Shown here piece by piece: positions 9,703 through 22,008 of a stretch of DNA of 64,000 bases. A program made the translations under genes and the position numbers. The stretch covers positions 15,359,086-15,423,085 of the forward strand of contig JAOANR010000010.1 of the NCBI GenBank assembly GCA_030278955.1, given 5' to 3'. Position 1 is the stretch's first letter. Each line of letters begins with the position of its first letter. The notes below the pieces were generated by a model. That model was given only the letters and a program-made list of their open reading frames with translations, had not been told where the DNA came from and searched no databases. The DNA comes from Hygrophila difformis. Its lineage: Eukaryota; Streptophyta; Magnoliopsida; Lamiales; Acanthaceae.

Positions 9703-12700
9703 TTGTGGCGGTAAGGCTAGACGATATGCTAAATTCCCGACTTTTTTCTAGAATTTCATAAGGTCCTATATATCGAGGGCTTAACTTTCCTCGTTTGCCA
9801 AAACGCATAACCCCCTTCATCGGTGATATCTTTAACATGACCTTATCCCCAACTCGAAATTCTAGGTCTTGCCGTCTCACATCGGCATAACTTTTCTGTC
9901 GGTCTTGGGCCGCTTTCATCTTTCCTCGAATCACTTTGATTTGTTGGGTCATATCTTCTACGAGTTGTGGTCCTACTATCACTGTCTTATCATTCCCTTC
10001 CCAACTCAACGGACTTCGGCACCTTCGACCATACAATGCCTCGAATGGTGCCATGTCGATGCTAGCATGGTAGCTATTGTTGTAGGAAAATTCAATTAGG
10101 GGTAAATGATTTTCCCAGCTACCCTTAAATTCTAGGACGCAAGCTCTCAGCATGTCTTCCAATGTTTGGATTGTTCTCTCAGTTTGTCCATCCGTCATTG
10201 GGTGGAATGCGGTGCTCATCTTAATCTGCGTACCGAGGGCTTCTTGTAACTTGGTCCAAAAGTGAGAGACAAATCTACTGTCTCTATCGGAGATAATGTC
10301 ATGTGGTACCCCGTGTCTTCGTACCACATTGTCAATATACGCTCTTGCTAATTGGTCCATGGTCCAAGTGTCCTTCATTGGAATAAAAATGGCCGTCTTC
10401 GTTAGCCTATCGACAATCACCCATATCTTATTCATTCCTCTTGGTGATCGTGGTAATCCCGAAACGAAATCCATAGAGATACTATCCCACTTCCAACTCG
10501 GGATTTCCAATGGTTGCATCAATCCTAAGGGTTTCTGTCGCACGGCTTTGACCTTTTGGCACGTGAGGCATCTCGCTACAAATTCTGCCACTTCATTCTT
10601 CATCCTCGGCCACCAGTAAATCTTCCTCAAATCCTTATATAATTTGTCGCCTCCAGGGTGAACCGAGTAAGGTGTGTTATGCCCTTCTTCCATCAATCTT
10701 TGTTTTATCTCCACGCATTTTTGTGGTACACACCATCTTCCCTTGAAACGAATGCTTCCGTCCTCATGGATAGCAAATCCTATTGCCTTCCCGTTGGCAA
10801 TGTTCTCCTTAATCCTTTCCAACTTTGCGTCGCCCGGTTGGGCGAGTTTGATCTCGTCAAATATGGTTGATTCGACTACCATGGCGTTGACCATTTCATT
10901 TACAGTGCCCGAATGCACTAGTTCTAAGCTCAATCTTGCCAAGTCCATATATAATGCCGGCGGAATCACCAACGAATTCGCCACATGTTGGGTCTTCCGG
11001 CTTAAGGCATCGGCTACTACGTTGGCCTTCCCTTCGTGGTAAGAAATTTCGAGATCATAGTCCTTGATTAGTTCCAACCATCTCCGTTGTCTCAGATTTA
11101 GCTCTTTTTGAGTGAATATGTATTTGAGGCTTTTGTGGTCTGTGAACATCCGACACTTTCTCCCATAAAGGTAGTGTCTCCATATTTTCAGAGCGAACAC
11201 GACTGCCGCCAACTCCAAGTCGTGCGTTGGGTAGTTCGCTTCATGAGGTTTCAATTGGCGCGAAGCATATGCAATGACTCTCGAGTCTTGCATCAAAACA
11301 CACCCTAGACCTTCCTTTGAAGCATCACTGTAAACCTCGAAGTCACCATTCTCTGATGGTAGTGCTAGTACGGGTGTACTGGTGAGTCGCTTTTTCAGTT
11401 CTTGAAACGCGGACTCACACTCACTGGTCCAGTCATATTTTACCCCTTTCTTCAACAGCTGGGTCAACGGGCGTGCGATTTTTGAGAAGTCCTTCACAAA
11501 TCGCCTATAATAACCAGCTAGCCCAAGGAAGCTCCGTATTTCAGTTGGACTCGTCGGCGATACCCATTCCGTCACCGCCGAAATTTTTGCCTGATCCACT
11601 GAAACTCCAGTGGCGGATACTATGTGCCCAAGGAATGCTACTTCCTTCAACCAAAAGTCGCATTTGGATAGTTTGCCATAGAGTTGGTTCTTGCGCAAAA
11701 TCCCTAACACTTGGTGCAAATGTTGGGAATGCTCCTCCTCGCTTCTCGAGTAGATCAGGATGTCGTCGATGAACACCACGACGCATTGATCTAACAATTC
11801 TCTAAATACATCGTTCATGAGGTTCATGAACATTGCAGGTGCATTTGTTAACCCAAAGGATAATACTGTGAACTCGTAGTGTCCGTAACGAGTTCGGAAT
11901 GCCGTCTTCGGGATATCCTTCTCCGCAATCCTCAGCTGGTGATAACCGGATCGCAAGTCGATCTTTGAGAACACCGACGCCCCCTTCAATTGATCAAATA
12001 AGTCCTCAATCCTTGGTAATGGATACTTGTTCTTGATGGTCACTTGATTGAGTCCTCTGTAATCGATGCAAAGGCGTAGTCCTCCGTCCTTCTTTTTAAC
12101 AAATAAGACCGGTGCTCCCCACGGGGACGTACTTGGTCTTATGTATCCTTTCTCCAACAACTCTTCGAGTTGTTCCTTTAACTCCTTCATTTCCAGTGGT
12201 GCCATACGGTAAGGGGCCTTCGAGACAGGTTCCGTTCCCGGAATGAGATCTATGGTGAATTCAAGATCTCTCTCAGGTGGCATGCCAGGGATGTCTTCAG
12301 GAAATACGTCCGGGTATTCTCTCACCACTGGGATGTCGTCAACCTTGCTCTCTTCCGCCTCCAGGTTGTGAACGTAGCATGCATACAACGCGTATCCCTT
12401 ATGCATTAAGCTACGAAGCTTGAGAGCGTTAACAACCTTGTTGCTCCTCTTAGGGGGTTGAGAGTAAAAGATGACTCTCTTTCCCCTACCTTTCGACAAG
12501 GTGATCTTCTGCTTTTGACATTCTATTACCGCTTTATACCGGGTCAACCAATCCATTCCCAGTATAACGTCGAAGTCCCTTAAATTAAATTCTACCAAGT
12601 TTGCGAAAAATTCTATGTTCTTGATAACTATCGGAATCCCGTTATAACGTTTAGAGCATGGTACTACCTCTCCTGATGGTAGTTGAATTTCTAAGTTAAT

Positions 12701-14113
12701 CAGTTCGCACTTAGGTAGATCTAGTTCAGATAAGACTCTTGATGATATAATTGAACAACTAGCTCCTGAGTCAAACAGAACTTTAAGGGGTGTACTTAAA
12801 ACATGGAATGTACCTGCCATCACGTCACCCTGCATAGGCACATCTGCTTGGTTGATAACATTCAATCTCCCCATGGGCCGTCCTTGGTTGCCCGGCTGAT
12901 CCCGGTTCGGGTTCTGATTCTGTTGCTGATTTGGATTCTGTGGAGGGCGTTGATTCTGGTTCTGAGGGGGTCTGTACCCTTGATAGTTACCATTCCGTCC
13001 ATTTTGGTTACGAGGCTGTGCTGGCCCCATAATCAAGTCCTCTCGCTTGGTGATGTTTTCAATTCGAGTCCGACACTCATTCGCCCGATGACCAAATCGA
13101 CCACACCTGAAGCATGTGCCCTGTTGGGGGCATCCCCTAATCAAGTGAGGTTTCCCACATCTTGGGCATGGTGGCACAGGGTTACCCTGGAAAAATGTTC
13201 TCCCACCATTTCCCCTATTGTTGTTCTGAGGGGGTCTGTTCAGGCCTACCCGAAAGTTGTTTCCTCCAGAATTGTTACCGGTGCGGTTATCCCTGTTCCT
13301 CTTATCTTGCCCCTGAGGTCCCCGGCTGGACTCTCCACTCATCCTCCTCTTCAGTTGTTGCACCCTCGCAACAGCAACTGCACGATCATACACTGCTTGC
13401 AGGTCCGGGTAATGGACACCAGTGATCACTTCCCGTATGGACAAGTTCAATCCCATCTCGAATTTTTGTGCCTTCTCTACGTCTGTCGGTACTAGTCTTG
13501 GTGCAAAGCGCACCAACTCCTTGAATCGAGTGTAATACTCTTGTACAGTCTGCCCGCCTTGTTTCAGTGCCAAAAACTCCTCGTACATGGCCGCCTTCGT
13601 ACTCAGGGGGTAAAATCGGTCCCTGAGCAGTTCCATCATTTCAGTCCATGAATAGGGCACATCTTCCTCTTGTATCTTTCCCTGGGTGGCTTGCCACCAG
13701 TCGTCTGCTTCACCTCCCAAGTAGTATGAGGCCACATGCACCTTTTCCCCTTCTGGGCACTTAACTGCGCTTAACAACTTGTCGAAGGTCCTAATCCACT
13801 CCTCTAGTTTTGCAGGGTCTTCCTCGCCTGCATAGTGCGGCGGTTGGTATGGGTTCACCATGGCTAGGTAATTAATGCGAGCTTGTGGTGGAGGTGCCGC
13901 AGCCGCTTGGCCTTGGTTCACCTGCGCGTTCCCTATCGCAATGAGAACCTCTTCTAGAGTGCGCAGGCGATTACCTATGTTGTCTGGTATAGGGCCTGCT
14001 GGCTCTTCCTGAGCGTGTACACCCACGTTTGGTATCGGCATGTCAGGTTGCCTAGGTATTTCGTTGGTATTGGGAGGAATGGGTTGGACGCGCGGTCTCC
14101 CTCTCGGTGCCAT
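9695..14113 (-). CDS. Gypsy gag-pol polyprotein (gag, PR, RT, RNase H, integrase)
   Basis: The open frame is 1472 residues. The gag core is around residues 85-250 (Retrotrans_gag type), with a CCHC knuckle near 334-347 and a degenerate one just before. The protease DSG is near 448-450. RT spans about 610-830 with the FIDD catalytic box near 781. RNase H begins near 927 (YSDASKEG). The integrase zinc finger is about 1145-1190, and the catalytic acidic residues are in SMDF, SDRD and GQTE at about 1215, 1277 and 1313. All catalytic motifs are present. The frame then leaves the expected sequence near its end: an A6 run at 9742-9747 shifts the frame and the last residues are nonsense. The chromodomain continues in another frame (9406-9702). 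The start ATG is at 14113. Confidence 0.93.
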   Translation of the reverse strand: MAPRGRPRVQPIPPNTNEIPRQPDMPIPNVGVHAQEEPAGPIPDNIGNRLRTLEEVLIAIGNAQVNQGQAAAAPPPQARINYLAMVNPYQPPHYAGEEDPAKLEEWIRTFDKLLSAVKCPEGEKVHVASYYLGGEADDWWQATQGKIQEEDVPYSWTEMMELLRDRFYPLSTKAAMYEEFLALKQGGQTVQEYYTRFKELVRFAPRLVPTDVEKAQKFEMGLNLSIREVITGVHYPDLQAVYDRAVAVARVQQLKRRMSGESSRGPQGQDKRNRDNRTGNNSGGNNFRVGLNRPPQNNNRGNGGRTFFQGNPVPPCPRCGKPHLIRGCPQQGTCFRCGRFGHRANECRTRIENITKREDLIMGPAQPRNQNGRNGNYQGYRPPQNQNQRPPQNPNQQQNQNPNRDQPGNQGRPMGRLNVINQADVPMQGDVMAGTFHVLSTPLKVLFDSGASCSIISSRVLSELDLPKCELINLEIQLPSGEVVPCSKRYNGIPIVIKNIEFFANLVEFNLRDFDVILGMDWLTRYKAVIECQKQKITLSKGRGKRVIFYSQPPKRSNKVVNALKLRSLMHKGYALYACYVHNLEAEESKVDDIPVVREYPDVFPEDIPGMPPERDLEFTIDLIPGTEPVSKAPYRMAPLEMKELKEQLEELLEKGYIRPSTSPWGAPVLFVKKKDGGLRLCIDYRGLNQVTIKNKYPLPRIEDLFDQLKGASVFSKIDLRSGYHQLRIAEKDIPKTAFRTRYGHYEFTVLSFGLTNAPAMFMNLMNDVFRELLDQCVVVFIDDILIYSRSEEEHSQHLHQVLGILRKNQLYGKLSKCDFWLKEVAFLGHIVSATGVSVDQAKISAVTEWVSPTSPTEIRSFLGLAGYYRRFVKDFSKIARPLTQLLKKGVKYDWTSECESAFQELKKRLTSTPVLALPSENGDFEVYSDASKEGLGCVLMQDSRVIAYASRQLKPHEANYPTHDLELAAVVFALKIWRHYLYGRKCRMFTDHKSLKYIFTQKELNLRQRRWLELIKDYDLEISYHEGKANVVADALSRKTQHVANSLVIPPALYMDLARLSLELVHSGTVNEMVNAMVVESTIFDEIKLAQPGDAKLERIKENIANGKAIGFAIHEDGSIRFKGRWCVPQKCVEIKQRLMEEGHNTPYSVHPGGDKLYKDLRKIYWWPRMKNEVAEFVARCLTCQKVKAVRQKPLGLMQPLEIPSWKWDSISMDFVSGLPRSPRGMNKIWVIVDRLTKTAIFIPMKDTWTMDQLARAYIDNVVRRHGVPHDIISDRDSRFVSHFWTKLQEALGTQIKMSTAFHPMTDGQTERTIQTLEDMLRACVLEFKGSWENHLPLIEFSYNNSYHASIDMAPFEALYGRRCRSPLSWEGNDKTVIVGPQLVEDMTQQIKVIRGKMKAAQDRQKSYADVRRQDLEFRVGDKVMLKISPMKGVMRFGKRGKLSPRYIGPYEILEKSREFSISSSLTATIG

Positions 14114-14315
14114 TCTGTTACAAGAACAAGTGATTTAGATTTTAAGGAAAATATAATAAAGGGTTTATACAATGATTATCGAAACCCCAGGGTCTAGGGT
14201 TTCAGGGTCTTGGGTTTCAAGGTTAAATGAGCCGTGCGTTTGAGATGGATTTATTGTTTGGGAATTCAATCATAATTTTTTTTTTTGGAATAGAGAGTGT
14301 TCAAACAAAAACTTG

Positions 14316-14317
14316 AT

Positions 14318-14364
<47 letters not shown>

Positions 14365-14373
14365 TTTTTTTAT
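14316..14373. repeat. (TTTA)n microsatellite
   Basis: An almost perfect run of TTTA units between gag and the extra upstream ORF of the gypsy element, ending in a T run. Confidence 0.9.
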
Positions 14374-14416
14374 TACAAGTGATAGGATATACCAAAATAG
14401 GATCCTTCTATCGTTT

Positions 14417-14743
14417 CTAGGCGTCCTCCGGCACAGTGGTGGGATCCTCCTCCGGATCTTCCTCCACCGGGCTTGACGGTAGTAGGTCATCGAAAATGTG
14501 GTTCAAGTCATCCCCATGAGCATCAACAAGCTCCTTTAAACATAGATTTTGTGTAGTGAGGTTTTGGATTTGGTCTTCGAGCTGGTTTATGCGGTGGTGG
14601 TCCGCCTCTCTTAAGCTTCCCATATGGTGCAGATTTGCCTCCAATTGGGCCATACGATGTTCCATTTGTTGTATGGTTTGTTGGTAATCAAAGTGAGCGT
14701 TCATCATTTTGACCATTAAGTTCATCATGTCTTGGTTAGCCAT
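14417..14743 (-). CDS. Extra ORF before gag, predicted coiled coil, unknown function
   Basis: A 108-residue frame with its own ATG (14743) lies between the primer site and gag, in the sense of the element. It is rich in M, Q, H, L and E with heptad-like spacing (MEHRMAQLEANLHHMGSL, INQLEDQIQNL), so a coiled coil is likely, followed by an acidic proline-containing tail (PVEEDPEEDPTTVPEDA). I do not recognise it. It ends about 300 bases before the gag ATG. The frame is open in a very young element, but short frames persist by chance. It could be an accessory ORF or a captured fragment. Confidence 0.5.
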   Translation of the reverse strand: MANQDMMNLMVKMMNAHFDYQQTIQQMEHRMAQLEANLHHMGSLREADHHRINQLEDQIQNLTTQNLCLKELVDAHGDDLNHIFDDLLPSSPVEEDPEEDPTTVPEDA

Positions 14744-15188
14744 CTAGCGCAAGAAAAAGATCTAGGTTACAACATAACGCTTCTAGGTTCTATAAGGTAT
14801 AGAAATGCAATATGCACATGCAGTGATGATTCCCCCTGATAAAAAAAAATTTTATGCATGCATTTATTTATCCATGGGTTTTAAAATAAATTTATTCCAT
14901 GGATATATTAAAATAAGGATAAAAAGTTCGGGCCACTATATTGGGCCGAAAGAAATAAATTATTTGGGCTTTAAATAAAAACAAGGCTATTGGGCCAAAA
15001 TAATTTCTTGGGCTTCAAAAAAAAAATTTTTTTGGACTAAAAATTTGGGCTTTAAGTTCAAAATAATAATTGGGCTCTTTAAAATATATTACTAGTTTAG
15101 AAATAATAACTTTAAAATAATAATATTCAAAAAAAATAGTTTAAAAATATTCCGGGCTCTTTAAAATAGTAGTTTTAAAATATTCTGG

Positions 15189-15200
15189 GCTCTGATACCA
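15189..15200 (-). other. Primer binding site, initiator-Met tRNA
   Basis: Minus-strand TGGTATCAGAGC, three bases after the end of the upstream LTR, is complementary to the 3' end of plant initiator methionine tRNA, the usual primer of plant LTR elements. Confidence 0.88.
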
Positions 15201-15203
15201 CAT

Positions 15204-17808
15204 TGTAACACCCCGGTTTTGGTAACCCAGGCCGGGATGCCACCGCCACACCTCCCTAGCAAGACACGGTTTCTCCGAGCTCACTAAAGAGATGCAAGGC
15301 TATGGTTTTTCAGAATTTAATACGTTCAAACAGCCCATTCATAAGTAATTTAAAAATACTACATCAGAGTTGCATCGAGAATATAAAGTACGCAGCGGAA
15401 GTAAAGTGTATGCAGCGGAATTTAAAATATAGGGCCGACATGGCCAAACCACGGGTTAAACAGACCCGTTCATGCAAGTCACGTAAAATAAATAATTAAG
15501 TGTCCAAAATGATCCCCCAATGAGTGATCATGCTCCGTACTCTGTAACAGAAAAAAAATGAACAACGGTTTTTATCAGTATTATAAAATACTGAGTAAGT
15601 CAATCCTTACATAGCAATAAAGGGGTTAGATTTTTAATAATTAAGATAAAACTTTTTGCCATGCATAAAAACATTTTATAAAAAAAAATGTGATTATAAT
15701 TGCATACTTTAAAGACACATTTAATTTCATAATTTAAAACTTAAGCATGGGCAATTATTTAAGACATGATTTAAAAACATGAATAATGCCGTAAGTAAGT
15801 AAATAAAAATTTGAGCTTTTAAAAATTCTCCCCGATACGCCTCCATCTCAACAATATTTAATTTTAGCCGGCAATCCGGCGGCCGTAGCCAATTTCATAA
15901 AATCTGAGCTTTTTAATATATTTCCCGTTACGCCATCATCTCAACAATATATATCATTTAGCCGGTGATCCGGCGGCCGCAGCCAATATCAATAGTATCA
16001 TTTAGCCGGTGCTCCGGCGGCCTCAGCCAATTTCATAAGTATCATCTCATTTAGCCGGTATTCCGGCGGCCGCAGCCGATTCGCCATACCCAGTACCACT
16101 CCGTCGAGCCTCGAGTATCCCATACGGATACACTCGAGAGGGTAGGCCGTTGGTCTCTTGTGACCAAATACGCCATATCCAGTACCGCTCCGTCAAGCCT
16201 CGAGTAACCCATACGGATACACCCGAGAGGATAGGCCCAAAAATATAAGATGCCATTTTGGCAATCTTTCGCGCGTAATCATCATTGCCGTTTAGGCACA
16301 AAATGAATAATTAGGAGGGCACCCTGCAGAGCACTCACCCCCCAATGAAACCAATATCGTTTCAACTTTAGTGTAACGGGATTTCCAAAAATACAACTTT
16401 ATCGTATCACAAGATTTCGATCGTTGTTTAGAGATTTCAAAATTTCACAAGTTTAAAACCGATCGATGTCACAGTTTACGCCTTTTCAGTTTAAAAATCC
16501 ATTTCTTAGGCGATTAATCTGAAATTTTCACAGTAGCTCAAATACATCCCAATGAACAACTTTCATGTTTTGAGTTTTTGGGAAAAATGATGGGAAGCAT
16601 GTCAAAAATCAAGTTTTCTACACAAACAAAAAGCTGTCAGGATTCAGGTTTGACATCTGTCAAAGATTTGACTTTTTAACATGTCAAATGAACTCCAAAA
16701 ATTCTGAAAATTTACAGGCACTTAAAAGACACCAAAATAAACAAGTTTTATTAGAGGCAAATTATGCAAATTCATCACGGATTAAGTCAGATTAATCTAC
16801 TAAGTTCGGTCTTAAAATCTGTCTCAGTTTCCGAAAGGTTCATGCACCACAGAATATGTTCGACGCGGTTTGGGATAGCAAATCTTAATGAAAGTGCATG
16901 AAATTTTACAGAGGTATTCAAGACTCATAGATCTACAACTTTTGTTTAGATCATGAAGATTGGTTTGGACTAGAAATGATAGAAATAAGCTCATCAAGTT
17001 CGGTTATGAAATCTGTCAACTTTTGAAAATTTTTAAAAACGCAGAATATGTCCGACTTGATTTGGGGTATCAAAACTTGATGAAAATCTCTGAAATTTTT
17101 ACACAATATAGCTTAAGATCTTAGGATCAAAATCTTAGTTTTGAGTTTTCAGGTTTGAACGCTCGAAGTAAGAGTTTTGGTCGGATTTCAGAAAATACGT
17201 AGATTGGGGTTTTTAGGTTTGATTTCAACGTTTCGTTTAAGATCCAATGTTTCGGATGTCTTTAAACCACCCATATTGATATGTAAGTTATTAACTTACA
17301 GTGAGTGAGTTCTTGAACGTTCTAGAGTTGATCGATTTGTCCAAAATCGCCACGAACGGATCTACGCAACACGTTCTTCTTCTCCTTTGGCTACGAACGT
17401 GTTTTGCAAGTAAAGATCCGTAAGTTAGAAGGTTGATTATGATCTTAAAGCAATAAGTAAACTTGATTTACACCTTACCAACAATCCAATGCTTGCAAAT
17501 CCTTGATCTACACCCTACCTTGGTTGGATTTGATTGCCGGAAACTCGTCGGAAAGTCGCCGGAAGTTCGTCGGAAGAGTGTTTGGCTTTTGGGAGAGTTT
17601 TTTGGAGAGTTTGGGGTGAATGATTGATGAAAATGGCTGAGAATGGGGATGGGATTGATTACATAACATCCAAAAAGATGCCACACCCGTGATAGATCAA
17701 GATTCCCACCTTTGGGACCCAAAAAATGGCAAAAAGTCCCAAAAACACATAAATCCCGACTGCTACAGTAGCATGCTACAGTAGCGTGCTACAGTAGCAT
17801 GCTACAGT

Positions 17809-17849
<41 letters not shown>

Positions 17850-18687
17850 TTTTTTTTATATATATATATATATTAAGATTCTTATCTTAAAAAAAATTAT
17901 AATGTGGGAATTTTTGTGATCTTGTAAGTCATACATAGCTTCAAAAAGGAATATATTCTTTATTTGAAAATGACAAGATATGATTAATATTCCACCCTAC
18001 AATTTCAAACCATAGTCAAATTATTCCCAATTATATTATGGCATTCTAGAATAATTCATAAAAAAAATATGGGTAGAATGATTAATCAAGGATATATAGA
18101 AAATAGATAATTCTCATTATAATTTAAACATGTAAATATATACATGTATATACATGTGTACATGTTTGGAAAGATTATTTCAAGACCAAGGTATATATGT
18201 GTATATAAACTTGTATATGGATTTAAAATATTCTATGAACCATATACTTATTACACTTGATATTGAAATCCATATATTTATTTGAAAAGACAAATATATA
18301 TAATTTTTTTCAAAGTATGTTTTGTAGAAAATAATATACTAATCTTTAAGCACATATTTGAACATATAAATATATATAGATTTGATTAAAAATCTACTTA
18401 GTGAATTGATCAAAATATATATATTCATACATATATATCGGGCAATTTCTATGGTATTACAATCTACCCTCCTTAAGAATCAACTTCGTCCCCGAAGTTG
18501 CGCGACTTATTGACCGATTGATTGATTGTGGTTGTGTCATTGTGTTTTGTTGTTTGATATTATTCGACTGAACCCAGAATTGAAATTTCCAAGTTGCCTA
18601 CGTACCCTGTGAAGGGATCAAGTCATTACGTAGTTCAAAACAATTAGAATTTGTTCATTTGGGATACAAAATATTCGGGTCGTTACA
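15204..18687 (-). repeat. Right LTR (5' LTR of the element), 3484 bp
   Basis: Direct copy of 5903-9382, offset 9301 bases until the poly-T run. In the coding sense this is the upstream LTR and should hold the promoter. The single base difference makes a TAG in an 80-codon chance frame that is open in the other copy, which supports that frame being meaningless. Confidence 0.95.
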
Positions 18688-18707
18688 CCCCAGCTCAGTG
18701 CGGCCAT
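18688..18707 (-). pseudogene. Start of exon 1 of the gene at 5295-5857, cut off by the gypsy element
   Basis: On the minus strand ATG at 18707 begins codons for M-A-A-L-S-W and runs into the target duplication. Skipping the element and one copy of the duplication, the frame continues at 5897 and reaches the donor at 5857. The start resembles that of the related gene (M-A-P-D ... W) in position and spacing. Confidence 0.6.
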
Positions 18708-18777
18708 ATCAAAACAAAGTTTGGTTACCACATAAAGTGGATCCGCCATATTGTATCTATTAATAGAGAAATACAGT

Positions 18778-18975
18778 AACGACGTGAAGTATTAATTTAA
18801 TTCGAATTTAAACTGTTGTATTGATTGAACCGTTTCGTAAGTAGGATTGAAGAAACCAAAATACAGGTGCACATTAATGTGCAGAGTATATAATAAATAA
18901 TATTTATATTACCAATTCCCATTAAAGCAGATGTAATGATTGCACCGTTTCGTAAACAGGATTGTAGATTCCAAA
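18778..18975. repeat. Two partial copies of the exon 1/intron border of the broken gene
   Basis: Segments 18778-18857 and about 18923-18975 match 5802-5880, the intron start and end of exon 1. Both keep a GT donor after ACGAAACG on the minus strand (GTTCAATC and GTGCAATC). They are diverged and short and look like an old local tandem duplication upstream of the gene. Confidence 0.5.
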
Positions 18976-19320
18976 AGACAGGTGCACATAATACAGGTGC
19001 AGACAACATAATAATAACAATATTTGTAATGATACAATCAGGAATAATATAGAAAATAATAAAAATTCCGTTTGATAAAAATTATTTCAAGAATGTTATT
19101 AAATTTTAAGAAAATATAATTGTGATACTAACATGATATAAGGATTAAGTGATCGAGATTCGTGGTATAGAGTTTGCAAAACCTTTATTTAGGATTTAGT
19201 GCATAGTAGTTAAGTTATAGGATTAAGATGGAATAAGGAGAATCGAATAATTATAGGGATTAGGGTTTAGGCTACACTAAAGTGATTCATTTAACGTTTA
19301 TCAAATCACTTAACAAAATT

Positions 19321-19625
19321 CTGATTAGTTTGTTTAGACGATTGAAATTATTAAACATTATTAGATCCAACTATTTTAAAACGCATGCGCCTATGTGAAA
19401 TGATTGCACGACGTATAATGAAGTTAATGCTCTTTTCAATGAAGTCGGAAGGTTCAATTTATCATTAATGCGAGCTGCAAATGTGGGCTGTAGGGTTGAC
19501 GTAGGAAGACCAATTAAAAGAATAATAGTTAGAAAAATAAATATAAATTAATTGTATTGCACAAAAAATTCTTATTAACACGCATGTGGTGTCCAATTTC
19601 TAAGCAAATTAACAAAAACTATATT
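19321..19625. repeat. Direct repeat, left copy, flanking the tandem array
   Basis: About 300 bases matching 22009-22345 with gaps. Shared blocks include TTAGACGATTGAAAT, GAAGTTAATGCTCTTTTCAA, GGAAGGTTCAATTTATCA and CATGTGGTGTCCAATTTC. Same orientation as the right copy. Confidence 0.75.
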
Positions 19626-19639
19626 ACTGTTGTAAGACT

Positions 19640-21180
19640 GCATGTGTAATATATATTATGGTTGAATTAGATTGGACTAAAAAAAATCAATTAAGCATAA
19701 ACCATAATATGCAATTGTTTTACTCATTTAAAGCAAAGACCACTCCTAATTCCATTTAGTGTATGATTTCGGGTTTGGGGTTCAATATTATATAGTATGG
19801 TCGAATTGGATTGGAATAAGGATAATAAATTAAGTAAAGGGTTTACGCGTATTTTTTAGATGTTTGGATTAAAATATTATGTTTGATATAAACTGAACTA
19901 AGGAGAATCAATTAAGCATAAACAATAATATGCAATTGTGTTCCTCATTAGAAGCAAAGACCACTCTGATTCCATTTAGTGTACAGTTTAGGGTTTATGA
20001 TTTAAAATTATATATTATGGTCGAATTAGATTTGAATAAGGAAAATCACTTAAGTAAAGGGTTTACGGGTTAGAGTATATGGATTAGGGTTTACACATAA
20101 CTAATTTTTTTAAAGTAAAGGGTTTGAAGTAAGAATGCATGTGGATTATATATTATGGTTGAATTAGATTGGACTAAGGAGAATCAATTAAGCATAAACC
20201 ATAATATGCAAATGTGTTACTCATTTAAAGGAGAATTATATAGTATGGTAAAGTGTATGATTTCGGGTGTATGGTTCAATATTATATATTATGGTGGAAT
20301 TATATTGGAAAATGGAGAATCACTTTAGTAACGGGTTTACTCGTATTTTTTTCGATGGATATAGGCTTAAAGTATTATGGTTGAATTATAATGGACTAAG
20401 GAGAATCAATTAGGCATAAACAATAAAATGCAATTGTGTTAATCAATTAAGTAAGAATGCATGTGGAATATATAATATGGTTGATTTAGAGTATATGGAT
20501 TAGGGTTTACACTTAACTGATTTTTTTAAAGTATATGGTATGAAGAAAGAATGCATGTGGAATATATATTATGGTTGAATTAGATTGTACTAAGGAGATT
20601 AAACTAAGCATAAACCATAATATGCAATTATGTTACTCACTTAAAGCAAAGACAACTCCTTATTCCATTTAGTGTATGATTTAGGTTTTAGGGTTCAATA
20701 ATTTATCTTATGGTCGAATTATATTGGAATAAGGATAATCACTTAACTAAAGGGTTTAGGCATATTTTTTCGATGGATATAAGCTTAAAGTTTTATGATT
20801 GAATTAGACTGGACTAAGGAGAATCAATTAGGCATAAACAATAATATGCCATTATGTTACTCAATTAAAGCAAAGACCACTCCTTATTCCATTTAGTGTA
20901 TGATTTAGGTTTTAGGGTTCAATATTTTATCTTATGGCCGAATTATATTGGAATAAGGATAATCACTTAACTAAAGGGTTTAAGCGTATTTGTTCGATGG
21001 ATATAAGCTTAAAGTATTATGATTGAATTAGACTGGACTAAGGAGAATCAATTAGGCATAAACAATAATATGCATTTGTGTTAATCAATTAAGTAAGAAT
21101 GCATGTGGAATATATACTATGGTTGAATTAGATTGGAATAAGGAGAATCAATTATGCATTTGTGTTGCTCATATTTTTCA
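19640..21180. repeat. Degenerate tandem array, unit about 220 bp
   Basis: The marker GCATAAACMATAATATGC recurs near 19695, 19916, 20193, 20414, 20607, 20833 and 21056, giving spacings of about 221, 277, 221, 193, 226 and 223. Each unit has two related halves that begin TATGGTYGAATTAGATTGGA and then differ (AAGGAGAATCAATTAAGCAT or AAGGATAATCACTTAAGT). Units have diverged by substitutions and small indels. There is no convincing open frame. Confidence 0.8.
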
Positions 21181-22008
21181 GACATCTCCGACTCCATTGA
21201 GCGTAAGTTTTAGGGGTTAGGGTTTATTGTATATCATGTAACGTTTAGCGTAGAACTAACAGAGAAATTGAGGGATTTGGCTACGGTTTAATTTTAATTG
21301 TTTATGGATTAATGTATGGAATGTCCAAATTTGAATTAAGGTAAATGTCTTCGTTTTAGGGGGTTGGGTTTAGTGTTTATCGAGGGCTGAGTTAGTTTAA
21401 GAATAATGACATGTTATGCAAAATACAATATAGTATATGGCATAAGGTTCCTTAAAATTTGTATCATTGGTTCAAATTAAGGAAAAGATGTATCGAAAAG
21501 GATCTAGGGATTAGGGTTGATTGCTTAGTGTTTAGGGTATACGTAAATAGAAAAATGTATATTAAATGTTCACTTAATAAAAATATTGAATTGGTGGTTC
21601 ATACGTAATGATGAGATTGACTGTACCGAATATTTAAATGAATTGCCGGCTAGCTGTATCGAGTGGATCATAAACATAGAATCTGGTTTCATTGAATAAC
21701 GTGTGCTTTAGTAATTATTAGCTAGACAAATGACACGCCGATCAATTAAATTTTGTCTCGAGAAATACAATCGTTTCAGCAGGTGTGTACGTTAATATGT
21801 AAATAACCGGATAGAACATTGTATTAATATTAATTACACTTTTTTGGGAACACCATAACACAAATACTTTTTGCACAACATATTTAATGGCGCGTTATAT
21901 TTTCGTGTACAAATTATGGAGAGAATACATATTCATCCAAATACTAATTGATGGATATAAGTTTGGAGAAAAATTTAAATAGTCCAACAATGCAAAACAA
22001 TTACCGAT

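Larger units (their letters stand above)
5903..18687 (-). mobile_element. Complete Ty3/gypsy LTR retrotransposon, Tekay/Del-like chromovirus
   Basis: The element is 12,785 bp, read on the minus strand. It has two LTRs of 3480 and 3484 bp that start TG and end CA, an initiator-Met primer site next to the right LTR, a polypurine tract next to the left LTR, and gag-pol between them in the order gag, protease, RT, RNase H, integrase, chromodomain. The target duplication CCCCA is perfect (5898-5902 and 18688-18692). Long LTRs plus a C-terminal chromodomain fit the Tekay/Del lineage; the lineage call is from memory of family features, not a tree. The LTRs differ by one base in about 3480 plus poly-T length, so the insertion is very recent. 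It lies in exon 1 of the gene at 5295-5857. Confidence 0.93.

Noticed and set aside
12803..13495. 230-codon plus-strand frame opposite gag
   Set aside because: Mirror of the GC- and codon-biased gag-pol frame; low-complexity hydrophobic content and no family resemblance.
19190..21240. Interstitial telomere repeats
   Set aside because: TTTAGGG-like words (TTAGGGTTTAG) occur but are scattered once per unit of a longer array and not tandem.
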